64,000 bases of DNA, taken from NCBI GenBank assembly GCA_037974665.1, contig CM075783.1:44415318-44479317 (forward strand), written 5' to 3'. This document shows positions 35,173-47,377 of this stretch, piece after piece. The number at the start of each line of letters is the position of its first letter. Position 1 is the stretch's first letter. Both the position numbers and the translations under genes were made by a program. Source of the DNA: Ehretia macrophylla. Its lineage: Eukaryota > Streptophyta > Magnoliopsida > Boraginales > Ehretiaceae. Under the pieces are notes generated by a model. That model saw only the letters and a list, made by a program, of their open reading frames with translations, was not told the origin of the DNA and searched no databases.

Positions 35173-36469
35173 TAGAATGAAATGAAGTAATGAAACCAAT
35201 GGCTGGAGATATAGAATGAAATATAAAAGCCTCAAACCTTAACTTTAATAAGCGGCATTGCTATAAGAAGCAAATATGAATGTTAAGAATAGAAACAATG
35301 TCAAATGAGTATAGGATCCATTAATCCAATAAGCAAAACTTTCAAGAAACAATTGATATACTAGAAACGTGTAACTCTCTCTCAAATAAGTGAGAATAGA
35401 GTAGAAAAGAATAATAAGACCAATAGAATTAGAAAACACAAAAGGGGTGTCCCACCTACACACTTAATCACCAACAAGTCAAATCCTACAATCTATTTCT
35501 CTCCAAAGCAAGACACTAAGGAGATCTAGAGAACCTGATGAGTCATACAATCACTCCAAAATTTACATTCCGCAGCAGACCAATCGCTAAACAAGATAAA
35601 TCACTGATTACCTAACAAGATTGACCGATGAAGACTTCAAAATTTGATAACACAATACAGATTCATACTAACCCATTATAACACAAGAGAATTCCCAATC
35701 AACAATTTAGAAAGTCATACCACCTAGAACTCAAAAGCTTGATGTAGGCAAGTAAATGTTCAGTCACCAAAATGCATTCTTACTTCCTCAAATAATTCTA
35801 TCTCCCAACAATTACACCTTCGAATAAAGTAACTTTAGTCAGGAATTACTCTAATTGGCTTCAAGGTTTCAAGATCAAAACTCCAAAATAACCTTTAATA
35901 AGATAGCAATCCCAAGTAGTAGGATCATATACATGTTATACTACACTTCATTTCATTCACAAATATACATCACCAATTCCTCAAATAAATTCATTCTAAA
36001 ATAACCTCAAGAAAGTATAATCTGAGTTTAGACTCCAAAAAGTGTCTAATCACAACCTCACGGAAACCTCAACTTATGAGCAATCTCCAAGTAATAACAA
36101 GTTACACATGGCAAGAAAAATAATTCTAATCATCAAAATTGATTGTTATTTCCTCGAACAACTTCATTCTCACTAAAGGAACATCAAGATCAATCTATTA
36201 AGCTGAGACTAAAATCATTAAACATAACAATCAAAATCTCAATGCTAAACTACCAAAATAATAATAACTCAAAATCACAGCCTACCTCTGATTCCGAAAG
36301 CACTTGTAGCCATCTTTACTTCACCCAAAAGAGTCACCCACAGTTATAACATATATACAATTATATCTCATGAAAACAAGTACAACATATTGCATGATTA
36401 TCATATATTACAACATTATCACATAACGCACAATTCAGCACATAAGAAGCCAATATCACATAAATAGGT

Positions 36470-36870
36470 TATATCACGGAAGTAAGTTATAAACAATTAA
36501 AGTCACATAAGCAACAAACTTCACATAAGACAAGTTGATCACGTAACTCACATCGGTCACTTAAAGTACATTGAGCACCTAAAGCACGTTGTTTCACATA
36601 AGCTAGTTATAAACAATTAAAACCACATAAACGACTAACTTCACACAAGACACTTCAATCACATAAAACACATTTGTCACATAATGCACATTAATGACAT
36701 AATGCACATTAATTACAACACATTGAGTCCATAAGGCACGTTGTCACAGAAAGCATATTGACCACATTAGTTCACTTAACACATAAAACATATTGGTCAC
36801 AAAGAAAGTTAGACACATAAGTAAATTAATCACATAAACATATTAACATATGTTTCACTTTTCTTTCAAT
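36470..36870 (-). repeat. Degenerate repeats in the G6 leader
   Basis: Steps of the form TCACATAA, CACATT(A/G), GCACATTAAT and TCACATAAG recur about every 15-25 bp over 400 bp, just downstream of the PBS in element sense. The G4 leader (52740-53190) and, in shorter form, the G3 leader (39998-40095, TGATTATGTGAT) carry the same motif. Confidence 0.7.
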
Positions 36871-36939
36871 TAATACATACTTCCATGGTTAGACCACTAC
36901 CCACATTCCGAGGATACCCAGGCTGATAGCCAAACATGC

Positions 36940-36951
36940 GCTCTGATACCA
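36940..36951 (-). other. Primer-binding site of G6
   Basis: On minus it reads TGGTATCAGAGC, an exact match to the complement of the 3' end of initiator tRNA-Met, 5 bp after the LTR end GGCGTTACA. Confidence 0.88.
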
Positions 36952-37450
36952 CTTAATGTAACGCCCCAACTCGACCCTACCTATAATCAGTCAGGACGCA
37001 AAGAAATTTCGGCAGTATAACGACAGTAACACGGAAATCAGGGCTCTAAACAAACCCCTTTAGAACTTCATACAACCAATTCCAAATATTAATAACAACT
37101 CCACAACCACATTTACAACATACAACGCAATCATATCCACATATTAAACATTCTTTCAACAATTCATCCATAAGTTATACACATCCGTTCCAACATCATA
37201 CATAGGCTATATCATACATTCGCAAAATAGATTACAAGTCAGTTTAGTAATCTAATCATGTTCAAAAGGAAGACTATTAAACCAGATTTATATAAGTCTT
37301 TATCTTTAAGTAAGTTATATAATACAACATATTACAAAAACTAAGACAAACTCATGGAAACGACTCCGGCACATAAGGCTCGTCCACGTAATGCACATTC
37401 TCAACCTCCTAAGGCACGTACCCGTAATCCGGTTCAGTAACACCAGCTTA

Positions 37451-39893
37451 TGTGAGACCTCAAATTTTGTATTCACTTCGATTTGCGTGTCTTTGCCTCG
37501 ATTTGCATGATTTTGCATGTTTATGTGTTATATGAGTTAGAATGTGCTAAAAACGTGATTTATATTCCTAATACATGCTATGTGTGCATTCATAAAATTT
37601 TCATAAAATACAAAATCAGAAATTTTGTTGACGGTTTTAATGAATAGTATTTTGGACGCACGTTTGGTAAAATTTTTACGGGGGTGTTTTAAACGTCTTA
37701 AAACCTAGTCATCGGATATTAATAGACCCGTGTTTGATTAAAATGAATTTCAAATTGATTTTGGAACTTTAAAGGTTTTTATACTTTTTTTTGCAAAAAA
37801 TGAGTTTTAAATCAAGTCGGGTAAAAATGCTTGAATGTAAAACTTCTTGTCACCCAAAAATATTTTACTTAAAATAGTCTAAGTGTCAAATTAATGTTTT
37901 GAGCAAGAAATAGTCTAAAAGTAAATTAAAAGACTAAAAACACTAAAAATAAAATAGTTTTCACCTTTGACTTTTATTATTTTTTTGTTGACCTTGGCAT
38001 ATAATCATGATCACACACTAGAATCAACACAAAACACACTCACTCAATACACACAAGGCCAAGAGGCCAAAGGAGAAAAAAAGAAAGAAAACTCAAGGTT
38101 TTTCAAAGGAAATTTTCATTAGAACTTGCAATTAAAAGCCAAATCTTGTCAAGCAAAGCTTGAATTCACTTGTTGGGTATCCATTCTACATCCTTCTTGC
38201 ATCAAAACACATCAAAGGTGAGAGAAAAATTCTAGATCTCAAAATGGTAATTTTATGTTTTTGTATATAATTGAATTTTAAACCGTTAGAATGTTGAATT
38301 GATGTTATATTATTGCTCAGTGCATGCTAAGGATCGTTTGTATGTGTTTATATAAGATTTGAACCGTTGAAGGGTGAATTTTTATTTTTCCGGTATTAAA
38401 ATTGAGTTGTTGGCTATTTGTTGAGTATTTGGAGTTATGGTGGTTGGAATCGATTGTGTTAAATTGTAAAAGTTTGTTAAATACGTGGTAGTAATGTTGT
38501 AATGCCGAAATTTTGATTGTGATGTTGCTGTTAAAGTCCAAAAATTTTAGCCTAGGTACATTGAGGTTTTAGGGTTGTTGGGCTTGATTTGGATGGATAT
38601 TGAGTGGGTGAGTGATAGAAACTAGTTTGAAGGTTATCGAATTAGTAGAAGTAAGTTATGACTTTTATATGTTTGGGTTGTCTTTCTTTAAAATGTTGAA
38701 CTATGCCTTTGGATGTTTGGGTGGTGTTTGAGTGATTGAATTGTGAGTTGTTGATGGTTAGATTAGGGTTTGGTTGGGTATTAATGCATGTTAAGTTGGA
38801 TGGCCTACTTTGTCATCTAACTTAGTCATTAAGTTGTTAATTGTTTAATTGATGATATATTGTTGAAATGATGATTATTGATTGATTATTGATGAACTGG
38901 AAGATAGGCAACCTACTTTGTTATCCTCCTGCGATAATTGATTATTGATGAGCCGGGAGATAGCCAACATGAAAGGTTGTCCTCCTGAGATTTGAATGAT
39001 TATTATTATTGTCATGAGTTTTGGTATGTGTGTGCCACCTCTCGAGCAACGTCGGGCTGTCGGGTTGAAAACAACATGACTATCATAGGCTACCCCCAGC
39101 TCGCATGGGCGGAGGTGCCATGGAAGGAGGGGCTAAAGAGGTACCTCGGGTGCATGAGTAATGGAGAGTTATAAGAAGAACGGATGAAATCGTGATGGCG
39201 TTTAGAGCTACACCAACTAGAGTATCCTTTATTAATTGGTCATTATAATTAATGTGCTTATATTGTTATTGATGATTATTGTGTGTTTGCTTCTCAAAGG
39301 ATGACTTCCAAAGAGTTTTGTAAATACTGTTAGAGACCTATTGAATCCTCACTGGGCTTGTTTTATATAAGCTCACTTTCAATTATTGCATACATACAGG
39401 TGTTACCGATCCAGATTAAGGGTACATGCCTCCAGAAGAGAATAATGTGCCATATATGGACGAGTCCTATGTGCCAAAGTCTTGTCTTTGATATCTGATG
39501 TTGTACTTTTTGTTATCTTGTATATTAAAACTAGTCAGTTTGTATTTACTTAGAAGTTTATGATGTATAAGATGTTGTAAAGATAAAGGATTAAATGTTG
39601 CTAGTTTAGTGGTCTTGTTTTGGAATATGATTAGGCTACTAGATTGGTTATAATCTATTTTGGGAAATGTATGATGTTGGAACAGAGGTGTATAACTTAT
39701 GGATGCAGTGGTAAGAGAATGTTTATTGCATATGGTGATTGTGTTGTTTAATTGTTGAATTGTTTGTGGAGTTGGATGTATGAGTTGCGAAGAGGTTGGT
39801 TTAGAGCCTCGGTATCCAAGTTACTGTCGTTATACTATCAAAATTCTGTTACGTCCTGACTAATCGTAGGAGGGGTCGAGTTGGGGCGTTACA
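37451..39893 (+). repeat. G3 5' LTR
   Basis: It opens TGTGAGACCTCAAATTTTG and ends GAGTTGGGGCGTTACA. TATA box at 39364. The micro-ORF copy downstream (GGT at 39399) has a TAA early on and ATA in place of ATG. Confidence 0.9.
39364..39371 (+). promoter_or_regulatory. TATA box in G3 5' LTR
   Basis: TATATAAG sits between CTCACTGGGC and CTCACTTTC. Matching boxes are at 46847-46854 (3' LTR) and, on minus, 48465-48472 and 53826-53833 in G4. Transcription would start about 30 bp on, near the ACATACAGGTG step. No transcript data are available to confirm it. Confidence 0.6.
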
Positions 39894-39898
39894 TTAAG

Positions 39899-39910
39899 TA
39901 GTATCAGAGC
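39899..39910 (+). other. Primer-binding site of G3
   Basis: TAGTATCAGAGC, one mismatch from TGGTATCAGAGC (initiator tRNA-Met complement), 5 bp after the LTR end. The leader 39911-40150 follows, with TGATTATGTGAT repeats. Confidence 0.88.
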
Positions 39911-40150
39911 GCATGTTTAGTTGTCAGCCGGGGTATTCTCGGAATGTGGGTAATGGTCTTAGCATGAAAGTATGTATAAAATGAAAGAAAAGTGATATAT
40001 GTGTTAATATGATTAAGTGATTATGTGATTTAGTGACTATGTGATTATGTGATCAATTATGTGCTTTATGTGAGTTTGTTGCTTATGTGCTAATAATTGT
40101 CTATAGCCTGTCTATGTGCTATAACATGTGCTAACTCTTTAATTAGTAGA

Positions 40151-41344
40151 ATGGTTGGTAGACCAAGAACCCGAGGTAGGCCTGAAGTAGTTGACGAGGC
40201 ACCAGGTAATGTGGCACCGGGCCAAAATAGGGGTGATGATCGTATAGCTGCTGCCATGGATAAGATGACGGAGATTATGGCAGGGCAGTCACAGTTGCTA
40301 GCAAGGCAGGCTGCCCAAGCACAAGCATTACAGACTCAGTCGTTGAACGTTCAAGGTGGTTACCATGGGTGTGGTATGCTGAAGGAATTCTTGGGGTATT
40401 ATCCGCCGAGATTTCAAGGAGAGCCAGATGATAGGAAGGCGGAAACTTGGATTAATAAGATAAAGAAGATATTTGATCCTCTAGACTACACGGATGAGAG
40501 GAAAGTCAGTTATGCAGTTTATCTATTTGATGATGAGGCAGAGGAATGGTAGCACATAATGAGAGTTGGTTGGGAGGCAAGAGGTACTCTGTATGTTTGG
40601 GATACCTTTCTTAAAGCGTTTCGGGCGAAGTATGTCCTGAGGATTGCACGGGAAAGGAGGGAGGCGGAGTTCCTGTCCTTGGTTCAGGGGGATGCTTCAG
40701 TGGTTCAGTATAAGGCCACTTTTACTAGACTGTCCCGGTATGCACTGGAGTTTGTAGCAGATGAGGAACGCAAGACCCGGAGGTTTATGTTGGGTTTGAG
40801 GTTGGAGATTCAGGATGCGATGGCCCTAAATCAGTATGATATATTTTCTGAGGCTTTTGATGCGGCATCCAGACTGGAAAAGAGGAAAGGGGAACATATT
40901 GGACCTAGTCAGCCTAGCAAGAGGCCATTTCAGCCGCAGGGCCAGCAGGGTATATATAGACCTTCAGTACAGCAGGGTAGTTATAGGCCTTCGGTACAAC
41001 AGGGTTCTTTCGGACCACAGGGTCAGCAGGGTTACTATGGGCCTCAGTTTCAGTAGGGGTCTTATCAGGCTCAGTCACAGTACAGGCCGGCCCAGTCTCA
41101 GCGTCAATATAGGCCTAGTGTTGCGAGACCTCATCAGCAGGCTGGTATAGCTGCTTTCTCAGCTTTTGGTTTTTCTAAGGGCAGTGACAGTGCTTCGTCA
41201 CCACTGTGTACTTACTGCAAGTGTCATGGCCATGTGAAGGCCAACTACAAGGTGAAGGCAGGAACGAGTTTGGGTTGCGGCAGCAATCAGCATAGAGTAA
41301 AGGATTCCCCTAGATATCATAGGACTGAGGGTCGGGTAGCGACC
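40151..41344 (+). pseudogene. gag: G3 gag
   Basis: From ATG at 40151 (MVGRPRTRGRPEVVDEAP) the frame runs through the retrotransposon gag domain: EFLGYYPPRFQGEPDDRKAE, WINKIKKIFDPLDYTDERKV, WDTFLKAFRAKYV and FTRLSRYALEFVADEERKTR. A glutamine- and proline-rich linker with QQG repeats and one CCHC-like knuckle (CTYCKCHGHVKANY) follow; the last cysteine is tyrosine. Stops at 40550 (after EEW, where a second Trp is usual) and 41054 and 41345 (CAG to TAG type) break it. It would assemble the particle and bind RNA. Confidence 0.9.
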
Positions 41345-44300
41345 TAGGGTTATCAGGGCCGACCTACCGGTGGTGCACCTCAGCAGCAACGGGTTCAGGC
41401 TCGGGCCTACGCCGTCAATTTGGAGGAGGCACTTGAGGATACGGCAGTTGTGGAAGGTAATTTCCTTATACTCAATCAACTTGTTAAAGTGTTGATTGAT
41501 TCTGGAACTACACATTCTTTCATTACGCCTACTTGTGTGCAACGTGTTAACATGCAACCTGAAAGATTGCCTTATGTGGTTGAGATTAGTACTTCTTTAA
41601 CTGATAAGTATGCAACTGGATTAGTATGTAAAGACTGTAAAATACATGTTAAGGGTCAGGATTTTCTATCGGACCTTATTTTATTTCCTATCCGGGGGTA
41701 TGATGTTATCTTGGGTATGGACCGGCTTTCTAAGTATGATACTCAACTAAACTGTAGAACAAAGGTAGTTCGGTTTCGTTTGCCAGATCAGCCAGTGGTT
41801 GAGGTAGTGGGGAACCGAGATGCTAAGACGAGTTTTATTATCTCATCAACTAAAGCTGTTAAGCTGGTGAGTAAGGGATGTTTCGGTTATCTAGCTTATT
41901 TGATCAACAAGCCATCTGATAAGCTGAAGCTGGAGGAAGTTCCTATTATTCGGGAATATCCCAATGTATTTCCCGAGGAGTTGCCAGGATTACCGTCAGA
42001 GAGAGATGTAGAGTTTGTGATGAATCTTATTCCCGATACTCAACCTATTTCTAAATTAGCATACCGGATGGCACCAGCTGAGTTCAAAGAGCTGAAAACA
42101 CAGTTGCAGGAGTTATTAGAGAAGGGTTTCATTCAGCAGAGTTCTTCACCATGGGGAGCACTTGTTTTATTTGTGAAAAAGAAGGATGGTACCTTGAGAT
42201 TATGTATCAACTATCGTGGTTTGAATCAGTGACCATCAAGAACAAGTATCATTTGCCACTGATTGACGAGTTGTTTGATCAACTTCAGGGAGCCAAAGTC
42301 TACTCTAAATTTGACTTGAGGCAGGGGTATTATCAGCTTCGGATTCGTTCGGAGGATGTTACGAAGTCTGCTTTCAGGACTCGGTACGGGCATTATGAGT
42401 TTATTGTTATGCCCTTCAGACTGACTAATGCACCGGCAGCATTCATGGATCTTATACTTTGAGTTTTTCAGCCGTACTTGGACCAGTTTGTGTTAATCTT
42501 TATTGATGATATTTTAGTTTATTTTAAGTTTGAATCGGAGCACGAACAACATCTACGGCTTATCTTGCAGAAACTGCTGGAGCATCAGTTGTTTGTGAAG
42601 TTCAGTAAATGTGAATTTTGGCTGCAACGTATATCTTTTCTTGGCCATGTTATTACACAGAGCGGTATTTCAGTAGATCCCACTAAGATTGAAGTGGTGA
42701 TGTCTTGGAAACGGCTGGAGAATGTTTCGGAGGTTCGTAGCTTCCTTGGCTTGGCGGGTTATTACCGTAGGTTTGTCAAGGACTTTTCTAAGATTGCAGG
42801 GCCACTTTCTAAGTTAACTCAGAAACGGACCAGCTTCACTGGGGACGAGAAATGTGAGAATGGGTTTTAGGAGTTGAAAAAGAGGTTGACTACCGCTCCA
42901 GTACTTGCTCTACCAGAGAGGACCGATAATATGGTTATCTACAGTGATGCATCCAAGGAGGGCTTGGGTTGTGTACTTATGCAGAATGGTCGAGTTATTG
43001 CCTATGCTTCTAGAAAGTTGAAACCATATGAGGTAAATTATCCGACTTATGATCTTGAGTTAGCAGCTGTTGTATTCGCACTAAAAAAGTGGCATCATTA
43101 TCTGTGGGGGCAGTAAGTTATTTCACCGATCATAAGAGTCTAAAGTATTTATTCTCACTGAAGGAGTTGAATAAGCGTCAAAGGATGTGGATGGGACTTC
43201 TCGGAGATTATAATTGTTTTATTAGTTATCTACTTGGGAAGGCCAATGTTGTAGCAGATGCTCTTAGCCGAAAGGTGAATATTTTTTGTTTGGCTGTTAA
43301 AACGTGGGAGATTCTTGAGGAATTCACTTATTGGAGATCAGAGTTGACTCAGTTTGGGGTGATGTGTTCACATCTCCGTATTCAACCTTTATTGCTGTCT
43401 CAGATCAGGGAAGCTCAGCAACTTGATGTAAGACTTCAGAAGATCAAGGATCAGATTACGGATGATTAGTCTGACTTCAAAGTGCATGAGGATGGTATTC
43501 TTCGGTTTCAAAATAAGGTATGTGTTCCCGATGAATCGGGTTTGAGGAGAGATATTCTGGAGGAAACTCATAATTCTAAGTACACCATTCATCCCGGTGG
43601 AAACAAGATGTACCAGGATTTGAAGCAACATTATTTGTGGAATAACATAAGGAAGGAGGTTGCTCAGTTTGTATCCAGATGTTTGACTTGTCAGTGAGTG
43701 AAGGCCGAACATCAACGACCTACAGGGTTACTTCAGCCGTTGGCAATACCAGAGTGGAAGTGGGAGCATATTACGATGGACTTCGTCTCTAGTTTTCCTA
43801 GAACGCCGAGAGGTAATGACGCAGTCTGGGTTCTTGTAGGTCGTTAGACGGAGTCAGCTCATTTCATTCCGATGAGGTTGGGAGATGAGGTTGCAAAGTT
43901 GGCGCGGATCTTTATTTCAATCAGATTGTTAGACTACACGGGATTCCATCTAGTATTGTCTTAGATCGAGATCCTCGGTTTACTTCTCATTTATGGGAGA
44001 AACTTCAGGAGACTTTAGGTACTCAGTTAAACTTCAGCACAGCCTATTATCCACAGACCGACGGTCAATCTAAGAGGACTATTCAGATTCTGGAGGATAT
44101 GTTCAGGGCTTGTGTTTTGGAATTCGGGAAGAACTGGGAGAAACATCTACCACTTGTAGAGTTTGCCTATAATAATAGTTATCAAGCTACTATTGGGATG
44201 GCATCTTTTGCAGCTCTTTACGGCTGTAAGTGCCGATCACATTTGTATTGGGATGAAGTAGGGGAGATGAAGACTATTGATCCGACTATCATGCCAGAAC

Positions 44301-44860
44301 TTCTAGAGAAGATTGAGAATGTTCAATTGATCAGGTAGAGAATGCTGACAACTCAGAGCAGATACAAGAGTTACGCTGATAAGCGTCGTCGAGATTTGGA
44401 GTTTGCAGTTGGGGATCGGGTTTTCTTGAAATTATCTCCTCGAAAGGGGTTTGCTCGTTATGGTAAAGGTGGTAAGCTGAGTCCAAGGTTTGCAGGGTCA
44501 TTTGAGATTACCGGCAGGGTTGGTAAGTTAGCATATATGTTGACTTTACTAGAGCACTTCTCTAATGTTCATGATGTCTTTCACGTGTCTAATTTGCGGA
44601 AGTATAATCCAGATCCTTCTCATATTCTAGAGCCAGAGCCGTTACAGCTTCGTGAGAATCTGACTTATGATGGGCGACCGATTCGCATTCTTGATTAGAT
44701 GGAGCGGGAATTGAGATCGAAGAAGATTCTGATGATCAAAGTATTGTGGAAGTATCACTGGATTGAAGAAGCTACTTGGGAGATGCGAGATCAGATGCAG
44801 CAGCAGTACCCAGATCTTTTCCGTACAACAAGTAAGAATTTCGATCCGTACAACAAGTAA
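41345..44860 (+). pseudogene. pol: G3 pol: protease, RT, RNase H, integrase, chromodomain-like tail
   Basis: Protease carries the aspartic motif [12 protein letters not shown] (about 41493). RT follows: [20 protein letters not shown], then [11 protein letters not shown] and active site [10 protein letters not shown] (about 42490). RNase H starts at [19 protein letters not shown] and includes [10 protein letters not shown] and ADALSRK. Integrase has the zinc ligands (IHPGGNKMYQDL, SRCLTC) and TMDFVSSFP, a frameshifted stretch near 43860-44010, then YYPQTDGQSKRTIQ. The third catalytic residue, normally E in this motif, is K. GDRVFLKLSPRKG, DVFHVSNLRKY and a tail ending WIEEATWEMRDQM close with TAA at 44858. 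Stops at about 42230, 42460, 42868, 43467, 43695, 44336 and 44696 fit CAG, CGA or TGG transitions. Confidence 0.92.
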
Positions 44861-44868
44861 GAATTTCG
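44820..44868 (+). repeat. Short tandem duplication at the end of G3 pol
   Basis: TCCGTACAACAAGTAAGAAT followed by TTCGA occurs twice in direct succession, period 25 bp, moving the pol stop codon. The next bases (GGACGAAATTTC) are the usual junction to the PPT. Confidence 0.8.
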
Positions 44869-44880
44869 AGGACGAAATTT

Positions 44881-44897
44881 CTTTAAGGGGGGGAGAA
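44881..44897 (+). other. Polypurine tract of G3
   Basis: CTTTAAGGGGGGGAGAA directly precedes the LTR start TGTGAAACC at 44898. Confidence 0.88.
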
Positions 44898-47377
44898 TGT
44901 GAAACCTCATATTTTGTCTTTAACTCAATTTGCGTGTCTTTACCTCGATTTGCATGATTTGACCTGTTTATGTGTTATATGAATTAGAATGTTCTAAATA
45001 TGTGATTTATATTCGTAATACATGCTATGTGTGCATTCATGAAATTTTCATCAAAAACAGAATTAGAAATTTTATCGACGGTTTTAGTGAATAGTATTTT
45101 GGACGCACGTCCGCTAAAATTTTTACATGGATGTTTTAAACATTTTAAAACCTAGTCCTCGGATATTAATAGACCCGTGTTTGGTAAAAATAGATTTCAA
45201 ATTGGCTTTGGAATTTTAAAGGTTTTTATAATTTCTTTTGCAAAAATCGTGTTTTTAACCGAGTCGGGTAAAAGTTTTTGCATGAGAAAATTGTTGTCAC
45301 CCAAACATATTTTACTTAAAATAATCTAAGTGTCAAATTAATGTTTTGAGCAAGAAATAGTCTAAATAGAATTGAAAGACCAAAAAAAACACTAAAAATA
45401 AACTAGTTTCCACCTTTGACTTTTATTATTTTTTGTTGACCTTGGCATATAAGCATGATCACATACTAGAATTAACACAAAACACATTTACTCAACACAC
45501 ACAAGGCCGAGAGGACATAGGAGAAAAAAAGAAAGAAAACTCAAGGTTTTTCAAAGGAAATTTTCATTAGAACTTGCAATTAAAAGCCAAACCTTGTCAA
45601 CCAAAGCTTGAATTCAATTGTTGGGCATCCGTTCTACATCTTTCTTGCATCAAAACACATCAAAGGTGAGAGAAAAATTCTAGATCTCAAAATGTCATTT
45701 TTATATTTTTGTATATAATTGAATTTTTAACTGTTAGAATGTTGAATAGATGTTATATTATTGCTCAGTGCATGCTAAGAATCGTTTATATGTGTTTATA
45801 TAAGATTTGAACCGTTGTAGCATAAATTTTTATTTTTCGGGTATTAAAATTGAGTTGTTGGCTATTTGTTGAGTATTTGGAGTTGTGGTGGTTGGAATCG
45901 ATTGCTGTTAGCTTGTAAAAGTTTGTTAAATATGTGGTAGTAATGTTGTAATGCCGAAATTTTGATTGTGATATTGGTGTGAAAGTCCGAAAATTTCAGC
46001 CTAGGTGCATTGAGGTTTTAGGGTTGTTAGGCTTTATTTGGATGGATTATGGTTGGTTTCCGAGGGGGCTAATGTCGTTGATTGAGTGGGTGAGTGATAA
46101 AAACTGGTTTGGAGGTTATTGGATTAGTAGAATATAAGTTATGACTTTTAGATGTTTGGGTTGTCTTTCTTTAAAATGTTGAACTATGCCTTTGGATGTT
46201 TGGGTGGTGTTTGAGTGATTGAATTGTGAGTTGTTGATGGTTAGATTCGGGTTTGGTTAGGTGTTAATGCATGTAAAGTTGGATGGCCTACTTTGTCATC
46301 TAACTTAGTCATTAAGTTGTTAATTGTTTAATTGATGATATATTGTTGAAATGATAATTATTGATTGATTATTGATGAACCGGGAGATAGGCAACCTACT
46401 TTGTTGTCCTCCTGTGATAATTAATTATTGATGAGCCGGGAGATAGTTAACATGAAAGGTTGTCCTCTTGAGATTTGAATGATTATTATTGTCATGAGTC
46501 TTGATATATGTGTGCCACCTCTCGGGCAGCGTCGAGTTGTCGGGTTGAAACTGGCATGGCTACCATAGGCTACCCCCAGCTCGCATGGGCGGAGGTGCCA
46601 TGGAGGGAGGGGCTAGAGAGGTCCCTCGGGTGCGTGAGTAATGAGGAGTTATAAGAAGAACAGTTGAGATCATGATGGCGTTTGGAGCTACACCAACTAG
46701 AGTATCCTTTATTAATTGGTCATTATAATTAATGTGTTTATATTGTTATTAATGATTATTTTGTGTTTACTACTCAAAGGATGACTTCCAAGGAGGAGTT
46801 TAGTAAATACTGTTAGAGATATATCGAATCCTCATTGGACTTGTTTTATATAAGCTCACTCTCAATTATTGCATGCATAGAGGTGTTACCGATCCAGATT
46901 ACGGGTACGTGCCTCCAGAAGAGGATAATGTGCCATATATGGACGAGTCTTATGTGCCAGAGTTTTGTCCTTGATATCTGATGTTGTACTTTTTGTTATC
47001 TTGTATATTAAAACTAGTTGATTTGTATTTACTTAGAAGTTTATGATGTATAAGATGTTGTAAAGATAATGGATTAAATGTTGCTAGTTTAGTGGTCTTG
47101 TTTTGAAATATGATTAGACTACTAGATTGATTATAGTCTATTTTGGGGAAATGTATGATGTTGGAACAGAGGCGTATAACTTATGGATGCAGTGGTAAGA
47201 GAATGTTTATTGCATATGGTGATTGTGTTGTTTAATTGTTGAATTGTTTGTGGAGTTGGATGTATAAGTTGCGAAAAGGTTAGTTTAGTGCCTCGGTATC
47301 CAAGTTACTGTCGTTATATTGCCGAAATTCCGTTGCATCCTGACTGATCGTAAGAGGGGTTGAGTTGGGGCGTTACA
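44898..47377 (+). repeat. G3 3' LTR, 2480 bp
   Basis: It opens TGTGAAACCTCATATTTTG and ends GAGTTGGGGCGTTACA. It includes the hairpin at 46525-46541, TATA box at 46847 and the open micro-ORF at 46873. Several indels separate it from the 5' LTR. Confidence 0.9.
46873..46974 (+). CDS. Candidate acidic micro-ORF in G3 3' LTR (33 codons)
   Basis: ATG at 46873 begins MHRGVTDPDYGYVPPEEDNV and continues with YMDESYVPEFCP to TGA at 46972. No family is known to me. The case for coding is comparative: the G4 frame (48336-48446) aligns throughout, third-position changes are common (CCA/CCG, TAC/TAT, CCA/CCT, TCT/TCA, GTG/GTT, CCA/CCC), and the only length difference is 9 nt. The peptide is rich in D, E, Y and P. 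It begins 26 nt after the TATA box, close to where transcription should start, so how it would be translated is unclear; a spliced frame joining at the preceding AG|G step is the alternative. Conserved RNA or DNA function is not excluded. Confidence 0.35.
   Translation: MHRGVTDPDYGYVPPEEDNVPYMDESYVPEFCP

Larger units (their letters stand above)
33866..36956 (-). other. G6 interior, non-coding (PPT to PBS)
   Basis: The minus-strand PPT TTTTAAGGGGGGAGAATG lies next to the LTR at 33866-33883. The interior aligns along most of its length with the G4 interior (50508-53298): both have the TTAGTTCCCATTTAT block, GATTGTTCAAGGAACCAACA and TCACATAA repeats near the PBS. No gag, protease, RT or integrase motif was found in any frame. 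The small ORFs (for example 34404-34628) are broken in G4 and not supported. Confidence 0.75.
37451..47377 (+). mobile_element. G3: full-length Tekay/Del-type Gypsy retrotransposon, 9.9 kb
   Basis: This is the only structurally complete autonomous-type element in the window: 5' LTR 37451-39893, PBS 39899-39910, gag-pol 40151-44860, PPT 44881-44897, 3' LTR 44898-47377. The TSD is GCTTA at 37446-37450 and 47378-47382. Gag-pol has at least ten stops or frameshifts, so it is dead as a protein source. It lies in the G6 5' LTR in the opposite orientation. The LTRs differ in length (2443 and 2480 bp) and at many sites, so it is older than G4. Confidence 0.92.

Noticed and set aside
39899-39910. TATCAGAGC words at 36940, 39899 and 53280 as tRNA genes
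   Set aside because: They are 12-bp primer-binding sites next to LTR ends; no cloverleaf surrounds them.
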